A DNA stretch of 64,000 bases from Paraburkholderia solisilvae (GTDB taxonomy: Bacteria > Pseudomonadota > Gammaproteobacteria > Burkholderiales > Burkholderiaceae): positions 46,078 through 110,077 of the forward strand of contig NZ_CADIKF010000023.1 in the NCBI RefSeq assembly GCF_902859875.1, in the 5' to 3' direction. The stretch's first letter is position 1. Every line of letters starts with the position of its first letter. Below are positions 41,822 to 50,091 of this stretch, piece after piece. The notes beneath the pieces are model-generated. The model had not been told where the DNA came from and made no database searches. It was given only the letters and a program-made list of their open reading frames with translations. The position numbers and the translations under genes are program-made.

Positions 41822-42793
41822 CTACGCCGCCGCAACGGCGTTCGCGTCGCTCTGCCTGTCGAGCACACGCAATGCGTGATACAGCGCATCGATGCGCGGC
41901 AGCACGCATCCGCCTGCGCGTGCGGCGGCAAGCGGTTCCGCGTACATCACGTCGAGTTCCATTGGCCGGTGCAGCATCGCGTCGAAGTACATGCTCGGCA
42001 GATAGTCGCCTATTGATGTCACAGTCAATTCCACCAGTTCTTGTGACAGACCTTTGGGCAACGGACAGCCGCACGCAGCGGCGCCTTGCCGGACTTCTTC
42101 CATGATCGAGATCACCAGCTCACGGCTGTCCGGATCCTCGGAGAGGACTTTGGTGTTCACTTTCAGCAACGCGGAGAGGCCGTTGTACGGCACGTTCCAG
42201 ACCAGCTTTCTCCAGCGCGCTGAGACGAGATTCGGAATCGCCTGCGAGCCGACGCCGGATGCCGTGAATATGGCCACGCCCTCGTCGAGGATGCTTTGCG
42301 GCGACTGGCCGTCTTGCGGTCCGGAGTGGTAGCCGAGATGGATATCGCCGAGCGCGATATGCCTGACGACGCCCGGCGCTTCGCGGTGCACGCCGATCCA
42401 GCCCAGCCCTCCGAGCAGATGGACGGACTCGGGCAGCATCGGGCGCAGCGCATCTTCGACACCAAGCCCGTTCTGCATGCAGATGACTTTCGCGCCGTCC
42501 GCCGCCGCACGCGCGATGAGCGGCGCCAGTGCGTCGTTGCTGGTCGCCTTGGCGCCTAACATCAGCCAGTCGCACTTCGGCATCTCGTCGATGCTGCGGT
42601 AGGCGTTGACGGCGATGGGCGCCGCATCGGCGAACTTCTTGCCGACAATCGCAAGACCGCGGCTCGCGACCGCGTCGTATTCGCTGCGCAGCAGAAAGTG
42701 GACGTCGAATCCCGCGCGAGCGAGGTGATAGCCGAAGTAGCCGCCGATCGCGCCGCTGCCGATCATGCCGATGCGAGGGGAACGCTGTGTCAT
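41822..42793 (-). CDS. 2-dehydropantoate 2-reductase family protein
   Basis: A 323-residue ketopantoate-reductase-like enzyme: N-terminal GMIGSGAIGGYFGYHLA (GxGxxG for NADPH), GAKATSNDA, CMQNGLGVED, and the C-terminal substrate domain with KLVWNVPYNGLSALL and SMYFDAMLHRPMELD. PanE reduces 2-dehydropantoate to pantoate for pantothenate synthesis; several paralogues exist in Burkholderia with other 2-oxo acids, so the physiological substrate is open. GTG 42802 or ATG 42793 are both possible; the latter has the better-spaced GGTGAG. Confidence 0.85.
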   Translation of the reverse strand: MTQRSPRIGMIGSGAIGGYFGYHLARAGFDVHFLLRSEYDAVASRGLAIVGKKFADAAPIAVNAYRSIDEMPKCDWLMLGAKATSNDALAPLIARAAADGAKVICMQNGLGVEDALRPMLPESVHLLGGLGWIGVHREAPGVVRHIALGDIHLGYHSGPQDGQSPQSILDEGVAIFTASGVGSQAIPNLVSARWRKLVWNVPYNGLSALLKVNTKVLSEDPDSRELVISIMEEVRQGAAACGCPLPKGLSQELVELTVTSIGDYLPSMYFDAMLHRPMELDVMYAEPLAAARAGGCVLPRIDALYHALRVLDRQSDANAVAAA

Positions 42794-42802
42794 AACACTC
42801 AC

Positions 42803-43226
42803 CAGATAAGAGAAGGCGGCTGTTCCATCCGTTGGGTGCGTCCCGCGGGAACCAGCGCTTTTTAAAAGGGTTTCAGTTGAAAGAACACCCGGATGAAATA
42901 GATATTCCTGTGTGCCGATCGTTTTCGACGTCCACCTGATAGCCCTGACGTGTATGTCTGGTTGGGTACCATTGCGCGTCTCGTTGCCGCGTCGGGCGGC
43001 GCTCCCGCGGTTCTGTTTCGGCCGCGATCGGCGTGTGCCGGCGCGATGACGCGCTCACCGCTGCTGCGCGCGGCGTCGTCTGCGTGGATAATCTGGGCCT
43101 CGCGCGCAGCGCGGTCGGCGCGCCTTTCGCGCGGCCGAAGTATCGATCCATTCAATATTCTGTCTGGCGCCGGGGCGCGTGAACGGGGTGGCCAGCACAG
43201 GAATCTTTAAACGACGGAGTGTGAGG
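42803..43226. other. Intergenic region without a supported gene
   Basis: About 420 bases between divergent PanE-like and GST genes. Minus-strand open frames here are Arg-rich and unconvincing. The first 100 bases are A/T-richer and may hold the PanE-like promoter. No palindrome of note. Confidence 0.4.
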
Positions 43227-43877
43227 ATGCAGCTTTACGGAAGACGCAGTTCGATCAACGTACAGAAGGTGGTCTGGAGCCTGGCGGAACTGGGTCTTGT
43301 CGATGGACGCGACTATCGGCGCATCGATGCGGGACTGGAATTCGGCGTCATCGACACGCCGGCGTTTCTCGCGATGAACCCGAATGGCCTCGTGCCGACG
43401 CTGGTCGACGGCGAACGGGCGATCTGGGAGTCGAACACGATCTTGCGCTACGTGGCGGCGACGCGCGCGGGCGGCAGCGCATTGCTTCCGTCGGAGGCGG
43501 GCGAGCGCTCGGAAGTCGAGCGCTGGATGGACTGGCAACTGGGCACGTTGTGGGCGAGGCTGCGCATCACTTTTCTGGGTCTCACGCGCACACCGGAGCC
43601 GCAGCGCGACTATGCCGCAATTCGCGCGGCGTTCAAGGAAGCCGCGCGGTTGCTGCGCGTTCTCGATGGACATCTGCAAGCGCGCACGTTTATTGTGCTC
43701 GAGCGCTTCACGCTTGCGGATATCGTGGTCGCGCTCGCGACGCACCGCTGGTATGAGCTTGCCGAGCGCTTCCCGGAGGTGCTGGACGCGGAGCCGGCGA
43801 TGCCTTCCGTGATGCGCTGGCTGAAGGACGCCCGAAGCCGCGATGGTTTCTCGATCGCAGTCGGGGCCGGCGCGTAA
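43227..43877 (+). CDS. Glutathione S-transferase
   Basis: A 216-residue GST: thioredoxin-like N-terminal domain (MQLYGRRSSINVQKVVWSL with a Ser at the usual catalytic site, NPNGLVPTLVDGERAIWESNTILRYVA with the cis-Pro/ESxxI glutathione site) and a helical C-terminal domain ending in FTLADIVVALATHRWYEL. Substrate unknown. ATG 43227 is preferred over the longer frame because the domain begins exactly there and GGAG is placed 7 bases upstream. Confidence 0.92.
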   Translation: MQLYGRRSSINVQKVVWSLAELGLVDGRDYRRIDAGLEFGVIDTPAFLAMNPNGLVPTLVDGERAIWESNTILRYVAATRAGGSALLPSEAGERSEVERWMDWQLGTLWARLRITFLGLTRTPEPQRDYAAIRAAFKEAARLLRVLDGHLQARTFIVLERFTLADIVVALATHRWYELAERFPEVLDAEPAMPSVMRWLKDARSRDGFSIAVGAGA

Positions 43878-43901
43878 CGGCGATTCTTTCGAGATCGAGC
43901 A

Positions 43902-44603
43902 TTAACCGATCGAATCAAGCGCCAACACGATAATCGTCAGCATCGAGACGATAAAAATGGATGCGCCGATCGCGCGTTTGCGGTTCAGTTCGGTCCACAG
44001 AATCACGCCGGTCAGCGACAGCAGGATCAGGCTGCCGGCGATCGAATCCGCCAGCAATATCCAGCCGATATTGGCGCCCTGCGAGCGATGCAGCGCTTCG
44101 AGTACGCCGACGACGCCCTGTTCGCGCCGCTCCACGTGCACGAAGGTGCCACCCTTCCAGTAGTCCGCATCGAGCAGATAGCGCGGCGTGACGTAACGCA
44201 CAGTCCAGTGCTCCGGTTGCATCACCGACTGATCGCCCCACGTGACCGGCTGCGCCTTTTCACGTTGCACGCGCGCCGCGGGCCGCTCGAGCTTCAGCGT
44301 GTCATGCACCCAGTTCGAGAAGTCGCGCGGCGAGTGGAACGCGTCCGCTGCGACCGGCAATTGCACGGACGACACGACCGGGCCGCCTGCGTTGATCTTC
44401 ATCGTCGCGCGATGATTCTGCAGAAAGCCGGTGACGCCGAACAGCAGCCCCATCACCGCGCCCCACAGTCCGACCCAGCCGTGGATCTTGCGCAGCCACT
44501 TGAGGAACTGGCTGCGCCGCGAGCGTGTCGTGTTGCCCGCGTTGCGCGACACGTTCACTTCGGTCTGCGATGCGATGCGCGTGGTGGTGGTCGAAGTATT
44601 CAT
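43902..44603 (-). CDS. PepSY-associated transmembrane protein of an iron-uptake unit
   Basis: A 233-residue membrane protein: WLRKIHGWVGLWGAVMGLLFGVTGFL is the diagnostic first helix of PepSY_TM proteins, with two further helices at the C-terminus (SIAGSLILLSLTGVILW and IFIVSMLTIIVLAL). Such proteins accompany TonB receptors and are thought to help iron release or reduction at the inner membrane. It starts 17 bases after the receptor gene, so the two are co-transcribed. Confidence 0.85.
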   Translation of the reverse strand: MNTSTTTTRIASQTEVNVSRNAGNTTRSRRSQFLKWLRKIHGWVGLWGAVMGLLFGVTGFLQNHRATMKINAGGPVVSSVQLPVAADAFHSPRDFSNWVHDTLKLERPAARVQREKAQPVTWGDQSVMQPEHWTVRYVTPRYLLDADYWKGGTFVHVERREQGVVGVLEALHRSQGANIGWILLADSIAGSLILLSLTGVILWTELNRKRAIGASIFIVSMLTIIVLALDSIG

Positions 44604-44620
44604 TTGAGGTTTCCCCTTGT

Positions 44621-46804
44621 TCAGAACTCGAGCGTCGACTCGAGTTCGAGCGTGCGGCCGAGACCGACGCCGAGCTGATTCGATCCGGCCGCGCTCCAGT
44701 AGCGGCGGTTGGCCGCGTTCTCCAGATTGGCCTGGAACGACACACGTTTGCCGTAGACACGCCGCGTATAGCGCAGCCCGGCGGTGAGCAGCGTGTAGCC
44801 GCCGATGCTCGCCTGGTCGGCGCTATTCACCGGCCGCGGTCCGACGTAATACACGCCGCCGTTGACCGAGAGACCTGCGAGCACCGGCACGCGATACTCG
44901 GCGAACAGGCTCGCCGTCACGTGCGGCGTGTTTTCCGGCGTCTTGCCGATCAGCGTCGGGTCGGACGAATCGACCTGCGTCGCGTCGAGGTACACGGCCG
45001 ACGCGATCAGCGACACGTCCTTCGTCACGTCGCCTTGCACCGAGAATTCGATGCCGCGATAGCGCGCATTGCCGTCGAGCAGATAGACGTTGTCCGCGTT
45101 GGTTTCGGCGGCGGGCTGGCGCAGGTTGAAGAGCGCGAGCGACACCAGCGCGCGATCGGCGAGGCGCGTGCGCACGCCGACTTCCTCCTGATGGCTCACC
45201 GCTGCCGGCAGGATCTGGTTTGCGTTGGCCGCGGTGGCCGGCGCGCTGCCGGCCGATTCGAGCGCTTCGACGTAACTCGCATACACGCTCGTATTCGGTG
45301 TGATGCGATAGCTGATGCTGCCCGACGGCGACGTGCGGCTGATGTCCTGATTCGGCGTGCCTGCCTGCGAGGCGATGTATTCCGAACGGCGTACGCCCGC
45401 CACGACCTGCAGGCGCGACGTGAGGTCGATCTGGTCGAACGCATACGCGCCGCCGTTGCGGATATGCTGCGCGAAGAACGCTTTCGGCGAGCCGCTCGGC
45501 GTGAGCGTATTCACCGGGATCGGGTTGTAGAGGTTCTGCGGCGCGGTAAAGAAGAAAGTCGTGAAGTCCGGCTGGAACAGCCAGTCCTGCGTGAGGCCGA
45601 CGGTCAGTGTATGAGCGATCGACGCGGTATGGAACGCGCCGACCACTTCGAGCCGCACGTTCTTGTTTTCGTACATCTGACCATTCTGCTCGCTGGCCTG
45701 CAAGCTGCCCGCGCCGGTCGCCACGTTGTACTTCTGGAATACCCATGCCCAGCGGTCGCGTCGCGTGATCGACTGGCCAAGCGTGAAGTTCGCGCTCCAG
45801 TTGTCCGATATCGCGTAGTCGGCGCGCACCAGTTGCGAGGTTGCGGTCGCGTTGGTCGGATGCGCGTTGCTGACCAGCAGCTTCGACGGATCGGGCAGCG
45901 CAGGCAGCGCAATCAGGCCGTTTTTCCCCGCTGCGAGCGGCGCGATGCCGGCCTGTTCGACCACGCTCGTTTCGATATGCTCGAGGTCGTATTGCAGCTT
46001 CAGCCGGTTCGTGACTTTCCAGTCGAGCGCCGCGCTGATGAACTTGCGATAGCCGCGGTCGCCGTCGATTGGCGTCTCGACGTGCTCGTCCATCGCGTTC
46101 ACGCGGATACCGAACTGATCGTCCGGGCCGAAGCGCCGCGCGATGTCCACGGCTGCGCCGATCGAGCCGTTCGAATCGCCGAGCGCGGTGAGGCTCGTCA
46201 CGGGCTCGCTGCCCGCGCGCTTCATCACCATGTTGACGATGCCGGCCGGCACCGTGAAACCGTAGTACAGCGCGGAGGCGCCTTTCAGCACTTCGACGCG
46301 CTCCTTGTCTTCCATCGGCATCCAGATGTTGTTGTCGATCGGCAATACGCCGTCGATCAGAAAGCTCGAGCGGTTGTCGAGCGCAATGCCGCGCACCGAC
46401 AGGTTGTCGTACGCAAGGCCGTTCAACTGCTGACGCACGACGCCGGGGACGTTGCGCAGCGCGTCGTAGAGTCCGGTGTCGCCTTGCGCGTCCATCACGT
46501 CGCGCGTCACGACGTTGATCGTGGCAGGCACGTCGAGCGCATCCATGCCCTTGTACGGTCCGGTTTCGACCGATGCCGGTGCGAAGCCCTTCGTTTTGTC
46601 GCTGGTCACCTTCACGGGCGCGAGCTGATTCGTGTCCGCGGCATCCGCCGCCGGCTCAGCGTCCTGCTTGCGCGTGTCGGTTTCCGGCGTCGTCAGGTCC
46701 GCAGCCTGAGCGGCAGTGCCGATCAGGCTCGTCGCGAGTACGACGCTCGCCCAACGTGTTTTCGTCCGAGCCAGTGCGTGGCGGCTCAGTCCGCGTTCGA
46801 TCAT
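44621..46804 (-). CDS. TonB-dependent siderophore receptor
   Basis: A 727-residue outer-membrane receptor. Signal peptide (about 1-34, SLIGTAAQA), a plug domain (MDALDVPATINVVTRDVMDAQGDTGLYDALRNVPGV), and a beta-barrel ending in the aromatic F (ELESTLEF). It imports ferric siderophores energised by TonB-ExbBD. The ligand is not identifiable. A Fur-box-like sequence lies about 90 bases upstream of the start, so iron-repressed expression is expected. Confidence 0.94.
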   Translation of the reverse strand: MIERGLSRHALARTKTRWASVVLATSLIGTAAQAADLTTPETDTRKQDAEPAADAADTNQLAPVKVTSDKTKGFAPASVETGPYKGMDALDVPATINVVTRDVMDAQGDTGLYDALRNVPGVVRQQLNGLAYDNLSVRGIALDNRSSFLIDGVLPIDNNIWMPMEDKERVEVLKGASALYYGFTVPAGIVNMVMKRAGSEPVTSLTALGDSNGSIGAAVDIARRFGPDDQFGIRVNAMDEHVETPIDGDRGYRKFISAALDWKVTNRLKLQYDLEHIETSVVEQAGIAPLAAGKNGLIALPALPDPSKLLVSNAHPTNATATSQLVRADYAISDNWSANFTLGQSITRRDRWAWVFQKYNVATGAGSLQASEQNGQMYENKNVRLEVVGAFHTASIAHTLTVGLTQDWLFQPDFTTFFFTAPQNLYNPIPVNTLTPSGSPKAFFAQHIRNGGAYAFDQIDLTSRLQVVAGVRRSEYIASQAGTPNQDISRTSPSGSISYRITPNTSVYASYVEALESAGSAPATAANANQILPAAVSHQEEVGVRTRLADRALVSLALFNLRQPAAETNADNVYLLDGNARYRGIEFSVQGDVTKDVSLIASAVYLDATQVDSSDPTLIGKTPENTPHVTASLFAEYRVPVLAGLSVNGGVYYVGPRPVNSADQASIGGYTLLTAGLRYTRRVYGKRVSFQANLENAANRRYWSAAGSNQLGVGLGRTLELESTLEF

Positions 46805-46895
46805 TTCCTGTTCCCGTGTTTATTGCGTTCCCCTCGCAGCGCGGCCTCGAGGCAACAAAATCCTTACAACCTTTCGGATGTGTTGGAGGCGGCAT

Positions 46896-46917
46896 GATAA
46901 TGCGAATCAATATTATT
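46896..46917 (-). promoter_or_regulatory. Fur box upstream of the TonB receptor
   Basis: On the minus strand AATAATATTGATTCGCATTA, continuing into TC, closely follows the Fur 19-mer GATAATGATAATCATTATC (GATAATGCGAATCAATATT on the plus strand at 46896-46914). It is correctly placed before the iron-receptor gene. Confidence 0.72.
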
Positions 46918-47071
46918 TGCACCGTTGATTGTTTGAAGATTTGCTTACGGTGCGAAAGGGTTGTCGGGCGAAAGACGCGATGCGGTCGCGGTTTGCGAGC
47001 GTTTTCGGGAAAAACGATCGCGTTCTATCTGAGTCGCGCGAGGCTCGCTACGCTGGATGTCGGAAGGTTTA

Positions 47072-47182
47072 TCAACCGCGCGTGTTGTCGTTGTCGGTGC
47101 CGGGGCGCGGGATGTCGGTCAGTGGCTTGAGGGCGTTGACGACGTCCCGGATGGTTGGACGGGTTGGGCGATCGATGCTCAC
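47072..47182 (-). CDS. Possible 36-residue small protein
   Basis: A short frame reading MSIDRPTRPTIRDVVNAL then KPLTDIPRPGTDNDNTRG, ending in TGA followed at once by TAA. GTG start 47182 with AGGA 8 bases upstream; an in-frame ATG at 47191 is an alternative. It has a compact helix flanked by Pro-rich ends and good codon use, but nothing recognisable. The rest of 46918-47368 shows nothing further. Confidence 0.4.
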   Translation of the reverse strand: MSIDRPTRPTIRDVVNALKPLTDIPRPGTDNDNTRG

Positions 47183-47368
47183 ATAGAACATCCTAGAAGC
47201 GAGCTTTATTCGCTATAGAGACGCTCGGGCACTAACGGAATACGGTCGGTTCGTGATCAGGCTAACGGCGTAAAGGCCCGCGCTATTGCGCGCGTCACTA
47301 GCACGATTGTTTTCGACAATTGTGATGTACCCGCGAGGGCGGATAGGTCCGCGCGGCGGCGAGCCGTT

Positions 47369-48091
47369 TCAGCGGCTTGCAGCGAACAGAAGCGACAACC
47401 CCGACGAAAGCATCAATCCATCCACCACCAGCCTGAAGGTGTTCGGCGACATCCGCGTCACGACGCGCCGAGCCGCAAACGTTCCGAGCATGATCGATGT
47501 GCCGGTGATCAGTCCATTGACAATCACGCTTACAGGCAGCGCGCCGAAGTGCTCGAAGACCGATACCTTGGCGCCATACACGGCCAGCGAGCCTGCAGCT
47601 TCGGTTGCGAGAAACGCGCCCTTGACGAGTCCATATCCGATGAACACCGGCACGGTAATCGGTCCGGTCGAGACGACGATGCCCGTCAAAAAGCCGACGA
47701 ACGCACCGATGAACGACAGATGAATCAATGAAAAGCGGATGGGTCGCCGTGCAAGCCAGCGGCGCGCCGGGATCATCGCGACGAAGAAGACGCCGAGTGC
47801 GATATCGATCACGCGCGGCGGCAACGCAAGCAGCGTGCGCACGCCTAGCATCGCACCGGGTATGGCCGTCACGCAGTAGGCGGCGCATGCCTTCCAGTCG
47901 ATCTCGCGCCACCATGACAGCACCTTTCCAAGGTTGCCCAGGATGGCAGCGATGGCCATGATCGGGACCGCTTGCTGCGGGCCGTAGAGAATGACCAGCA
48001 CCGGCATTAGCAGGATAGACGAGCCGGTGCCGATCACGCCGCTCAGTACGCCGGCCATCAATCCCACTACCAGAACGGCTAGATATCCCAC
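47369..48091 (-). CDS. TauE/SafE family sulfite/anion exporter
   Basis: A 240-residue membrane protein with seven or eight helices and two internally similar halves (VGLMAGVLSGVIGTGSSILLMPVLV and ISFIGAFVGFLTGIVVSTGPITVPVFI), the diagnostic pattern of the TauE/SafE family. It probably exports sulfite, sulfoacetate or related anions. Stands alone; no sulfur genes adjacent. Confidence 0.88.
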   Translation of the reverse strand: MGYLAVLVVGLMAGVLSGVIGTGSSILLMPVLVILYGPQQAVPIMAIAAILGNLGKVLSWWREIDWKACAAYCVTAIPGAMLGVRTLLALPPRVIDIALGVFFVAMIPARRWLARRPIRFSLIHLSFIGAFVGFLTGIVVSTGPITVPVFIGYGLVKGAFLATEAAGSLAVYGAKVSVFEHFGALPVSVIVNGLITGTSIMLGTFAARRVVTRMSPNTFRLVVDGLMLSSGLSLLFAASR

Positions 48092-48254
48092 TGTCTCCCC
48101 CGCGTGTTTCGACGGATTTTAGCAGCGTGGAGGCGTAAGACGTTCATCCGCTGCGTTACGCGCTGCCGTTCGCGTTAGCGCTTGCGTTGTCCAATCGTAA
48201 TCTCGCCTTGCACCAGGCACGCCGCCTGCCTATCGATTGCGGCGCAGCGCGTCC

Positions 48255-48289
48255 TTGATCTTCGTTTAGATTCAGACTATCATCTAAAC
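48255..48289 (+). promoter_or_regulatory. tetR-family promoter with overlapping operator
   Basis: TTGATC (48255-48260), 17 bases, TATCAT (48278-48283) form a good sigma-70 promoter for the TetR-family gene. Overlapping it is a perfect 8-base inverted repeat GTTTAGAT (48264-48271) and ATCTAAAC (48282-48289) with a 10-base spacer, the shape of a TetR operator. Autorepression is the natural reading. Confidence 0.65.
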
Positions 48290-48318
48290 AAGCGTGTAGG
48301 CATGGGGTGCCGGAAGCC

Positions 48319-48891
48319 ATGAAGAAGTCGAAGGTGGAAACGGTTGAAACGCGTCGGCGCATCATCGATGTGGCGGCTCGCGAGTTTCGGCTCAACGGCA
48401 TCCATGCGACAGGGCTGAACGACCTGATGTCCAAGGCTGGACTGACGCGCGGCGGGTTTTATCGGCACTTCGAGTCTAAAGACCAGTTGATTGCCGAGGC
48501 ATGCGCCGAAGGCGTGACGAGGATCGTCGCTTCTCTGGAAAATGCGGCGGGCGAAAAAGAGGGCAAAGACGGCTTTCGGGCGATCGCCGACCACTATGTG
48601 TCGACTTTTCACCGCGACACGTCCACCGGCGGTTGCCCGTTCGCAGCCATGGGAAGCGAGTTGGCACGCGCCGACGAAAGCACGCGCGCTGTGGCGTCTG
48701 AAGGCTTTGACGAACTGATCGAGGTTCTGGCGAAGCGCCTCGATGATCCACAGTCGGAAGCGGCGCGCGCCGAGGCCGCGTTCGCGCTCGCCGCGATGAT
48801 CGGGGCCGTCACGATGTCGCGGATCATCGTGGACCGCGATGCTTCGATGCGCATTCTGCAGCTGGTAAAAGAGCATCTCAACACGCTTTAG
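48319..48891 (+). CDS. TetR-family transcriptional regulator
   Basis: A 190-residue regulator. The N-terminal TetR HTH (TRRRIIDVAAREFRLNGIHATGLNDLMSKAGLTRGGFYRHFESKDQLIAEA) is canonical; the C-terminal domain is a ligand pocket of the Cys-containing TetR_C type (STGGCPFAAMGSELAR). ATG 48319 fits the conserved start; a GTG at 48307 is possible. It lies upstream of the NmrA-like gene in the same direction and may control it. Confidence 0.92.
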   Translation: MKKSKVETVETRRRIIDVAAREFRLNGIHATGLNDLMSKAGLTRGGFYRHFESKDQLIAEACAEGVTRIVASLENAAGEKEGKDGFRAIADHYVSTFHRDTSTGGCPFAAMGSELARADESTRAVASEGFDELIEVLAKRLDDPQSEAARAEAAFALAAMIGAVTMSRIIVDRDASMRILQLVKEHLNTL

Positions 48892-48981
48892 GCGACACGA
48901 ACGGTTTGACACGGGCTATGTCGCTTCATTTGAAACTGTGTATATGCACAAAAAGATACCAGGCATCGATAGGGAAACCCG

Positions 48982-48998
48982 GCACTCGGGCCGAGTGC
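48982..48998. promoter_or_regulatory. Palindrome upstream of the NmrA-like gene
   Basis: GCACTCGG-G-CCGAGTGC is a perfect 8-base inverted repeat centred about 37 bases before ATG 49027. It differs from the operator upstream of the TetR gene, so a different regulator or an RNA hairpin is equally possible. Confidence 0.4.
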
Positions 48999-49026
48999 GA
49001 ATCACTTGAGAGGGAGTATCGACATC

Positions 49027-49908
49027 ATGCAACAACGTAAATTTCTGGTTACCGCCGCAGCCGGCAAGACGGGCGTGCATACGGTTCGAAATCTGCTGGA
49101 CGATGGCCATGCGGTTCGCGCGCTGGTCCATCGCGACGATGCGCGAAGCGAGGCGCTGCGCAAACTTGGCGCGGAAGTCGTCGTGGGCAACCTGCTTGAC
49201 CACGACGATGCGATTCGCGCGACCGACGGCGTGTCGGGCGCCTACCTGTGCTATCCGGTGCGCCCCGGGTTGATCCAGGCGACCGCGTACTTCGCGGACG
49301 CCGCGCGTCGCGCGAAGCTCGAGGTCGTCGTCAACATGTCGCAGATTTCCGCACGCGAAGACTCGAAAAGCCACGCCGCCCGAGACCACTGGATCTCGGA
49401 ACGTGTGCTCGAGTGGTCTGGGGTGCGAACCATCCATATTCGCCCGACGTTCTTTGCGGAATGGCTGATTGCTCCGTGGGTGCGCGACACGATCGTGAAG
49501 GAAGGAAAGATCACGCTTCCGTTCGGTAACGGCCGCCACGCGCCGATCTCGGCCCCGGACCAGGCACGTGTGATTGCCGCGTTGCTTGCGAAGCCCGCCG
49601 CGCATATCGGCAAGATCTATCCGCTGTACGGCGCCACCGAACTGAGTCAGCCGGAGATTGCCGACATCGTCAGCAAAGTACTCGGCCGCAAGATCGTTTA
49701 TAGCCCGACGAGCATGGACGAATATGCCGCGCAGGTGGAGAAGTACGGCTTGCCCGCCTTCACGATCCAGCACTTCATTGAAGTTGCGATCGATTACCAG
49801 AACGGCATTTTTGCCGGCACGAACGATGTGATCGAACAGATTACAGGGAAGGCGCCGCAGTCACTCGAGGCGTTCGTGACCGCGAACCGCCAGGTGTTCG
49901 ACGTGTGA
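49027..49908 (+). CDS. NmrA-like NAD(P)-binding oxidoreductase
   Basis: A 293-residue atypical SDR: FLVTAAAGKTGVHTVRNLLDDGHAVRALVHR is the NADP-binding start of NmrA/QOR2-type proteins, followed by VVGNLLDHDDAIRATDGVSGAYL and VVVNMSQISARED. They lack the usual SDR YxxxK active site; some are NAD(P)H:quinone oxidoreductases and others redox-sensing regulators. GAGAGGGAG lies upstream of ATG 49027. Confidence 0.85.
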   Translation: MQQRKFLVTAAAGKTGVHTVRNLLDDGHAVRALVHRDDARSEALRKLGAEVVVGNLLDHDDAIRATDGVSGAYLCYPVRPGLIQATAYFADAARRAKLEVVVNMSQISAREDSKSHAARDHWISERVLEWSGVRTIHIRPTFFAEWLIAPWVRDTIVKEGKITLPFGNGRHAPISAPDQARVIAALLAKPAAHIGKIYPLYGATELSQPEIADIVSKVLGRKIVYSPTSMDEYAAQVEKYGLPAFTIQHFIEVAIDYQNGIFAGTNDVIEQITGKAPQSLEAFVTANRQVFDV

Positions 49909-50022
49909 ACCGGCTTCGCATGTGATTCGAGGTGTGAAATCGTACTTCCACGGAAGCTCGCGCTAGTCCGACGAACCATGTTGCCGGACGAAGCGCGAGG
50001 CAACGCCGCATTCAATGTTCGG

Positions 50023-50052
50023 AAATAGAAAAAGCCGCTGCGCGCAGCGGCT
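50023..50052 (-). terminator. Rho-independent terminator of ilvD
   Basis: On the minus strand a perfect 10-bp stem (50033-50042 with 50043-50052, no unpaired loop bases so the tip must open) is followed by a T-rich tract, about 40 bases after the ilvD stop. Confidence 0.8.
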
Positions 50053-50091
50053 TCAAAGTGCGGATAGCGGGCCGCCGGGCCCGCCACAGCG

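Noticed and set aside
42862..43155. 97-residue minus-strand frame
   Set aside because: Arg/Ala-rich, no start site, no relation to neighbours.
44525..46897. 790-residue plus-strand frame
   Set aside because: Mirror of the TonB receptor; no signal, no domain.
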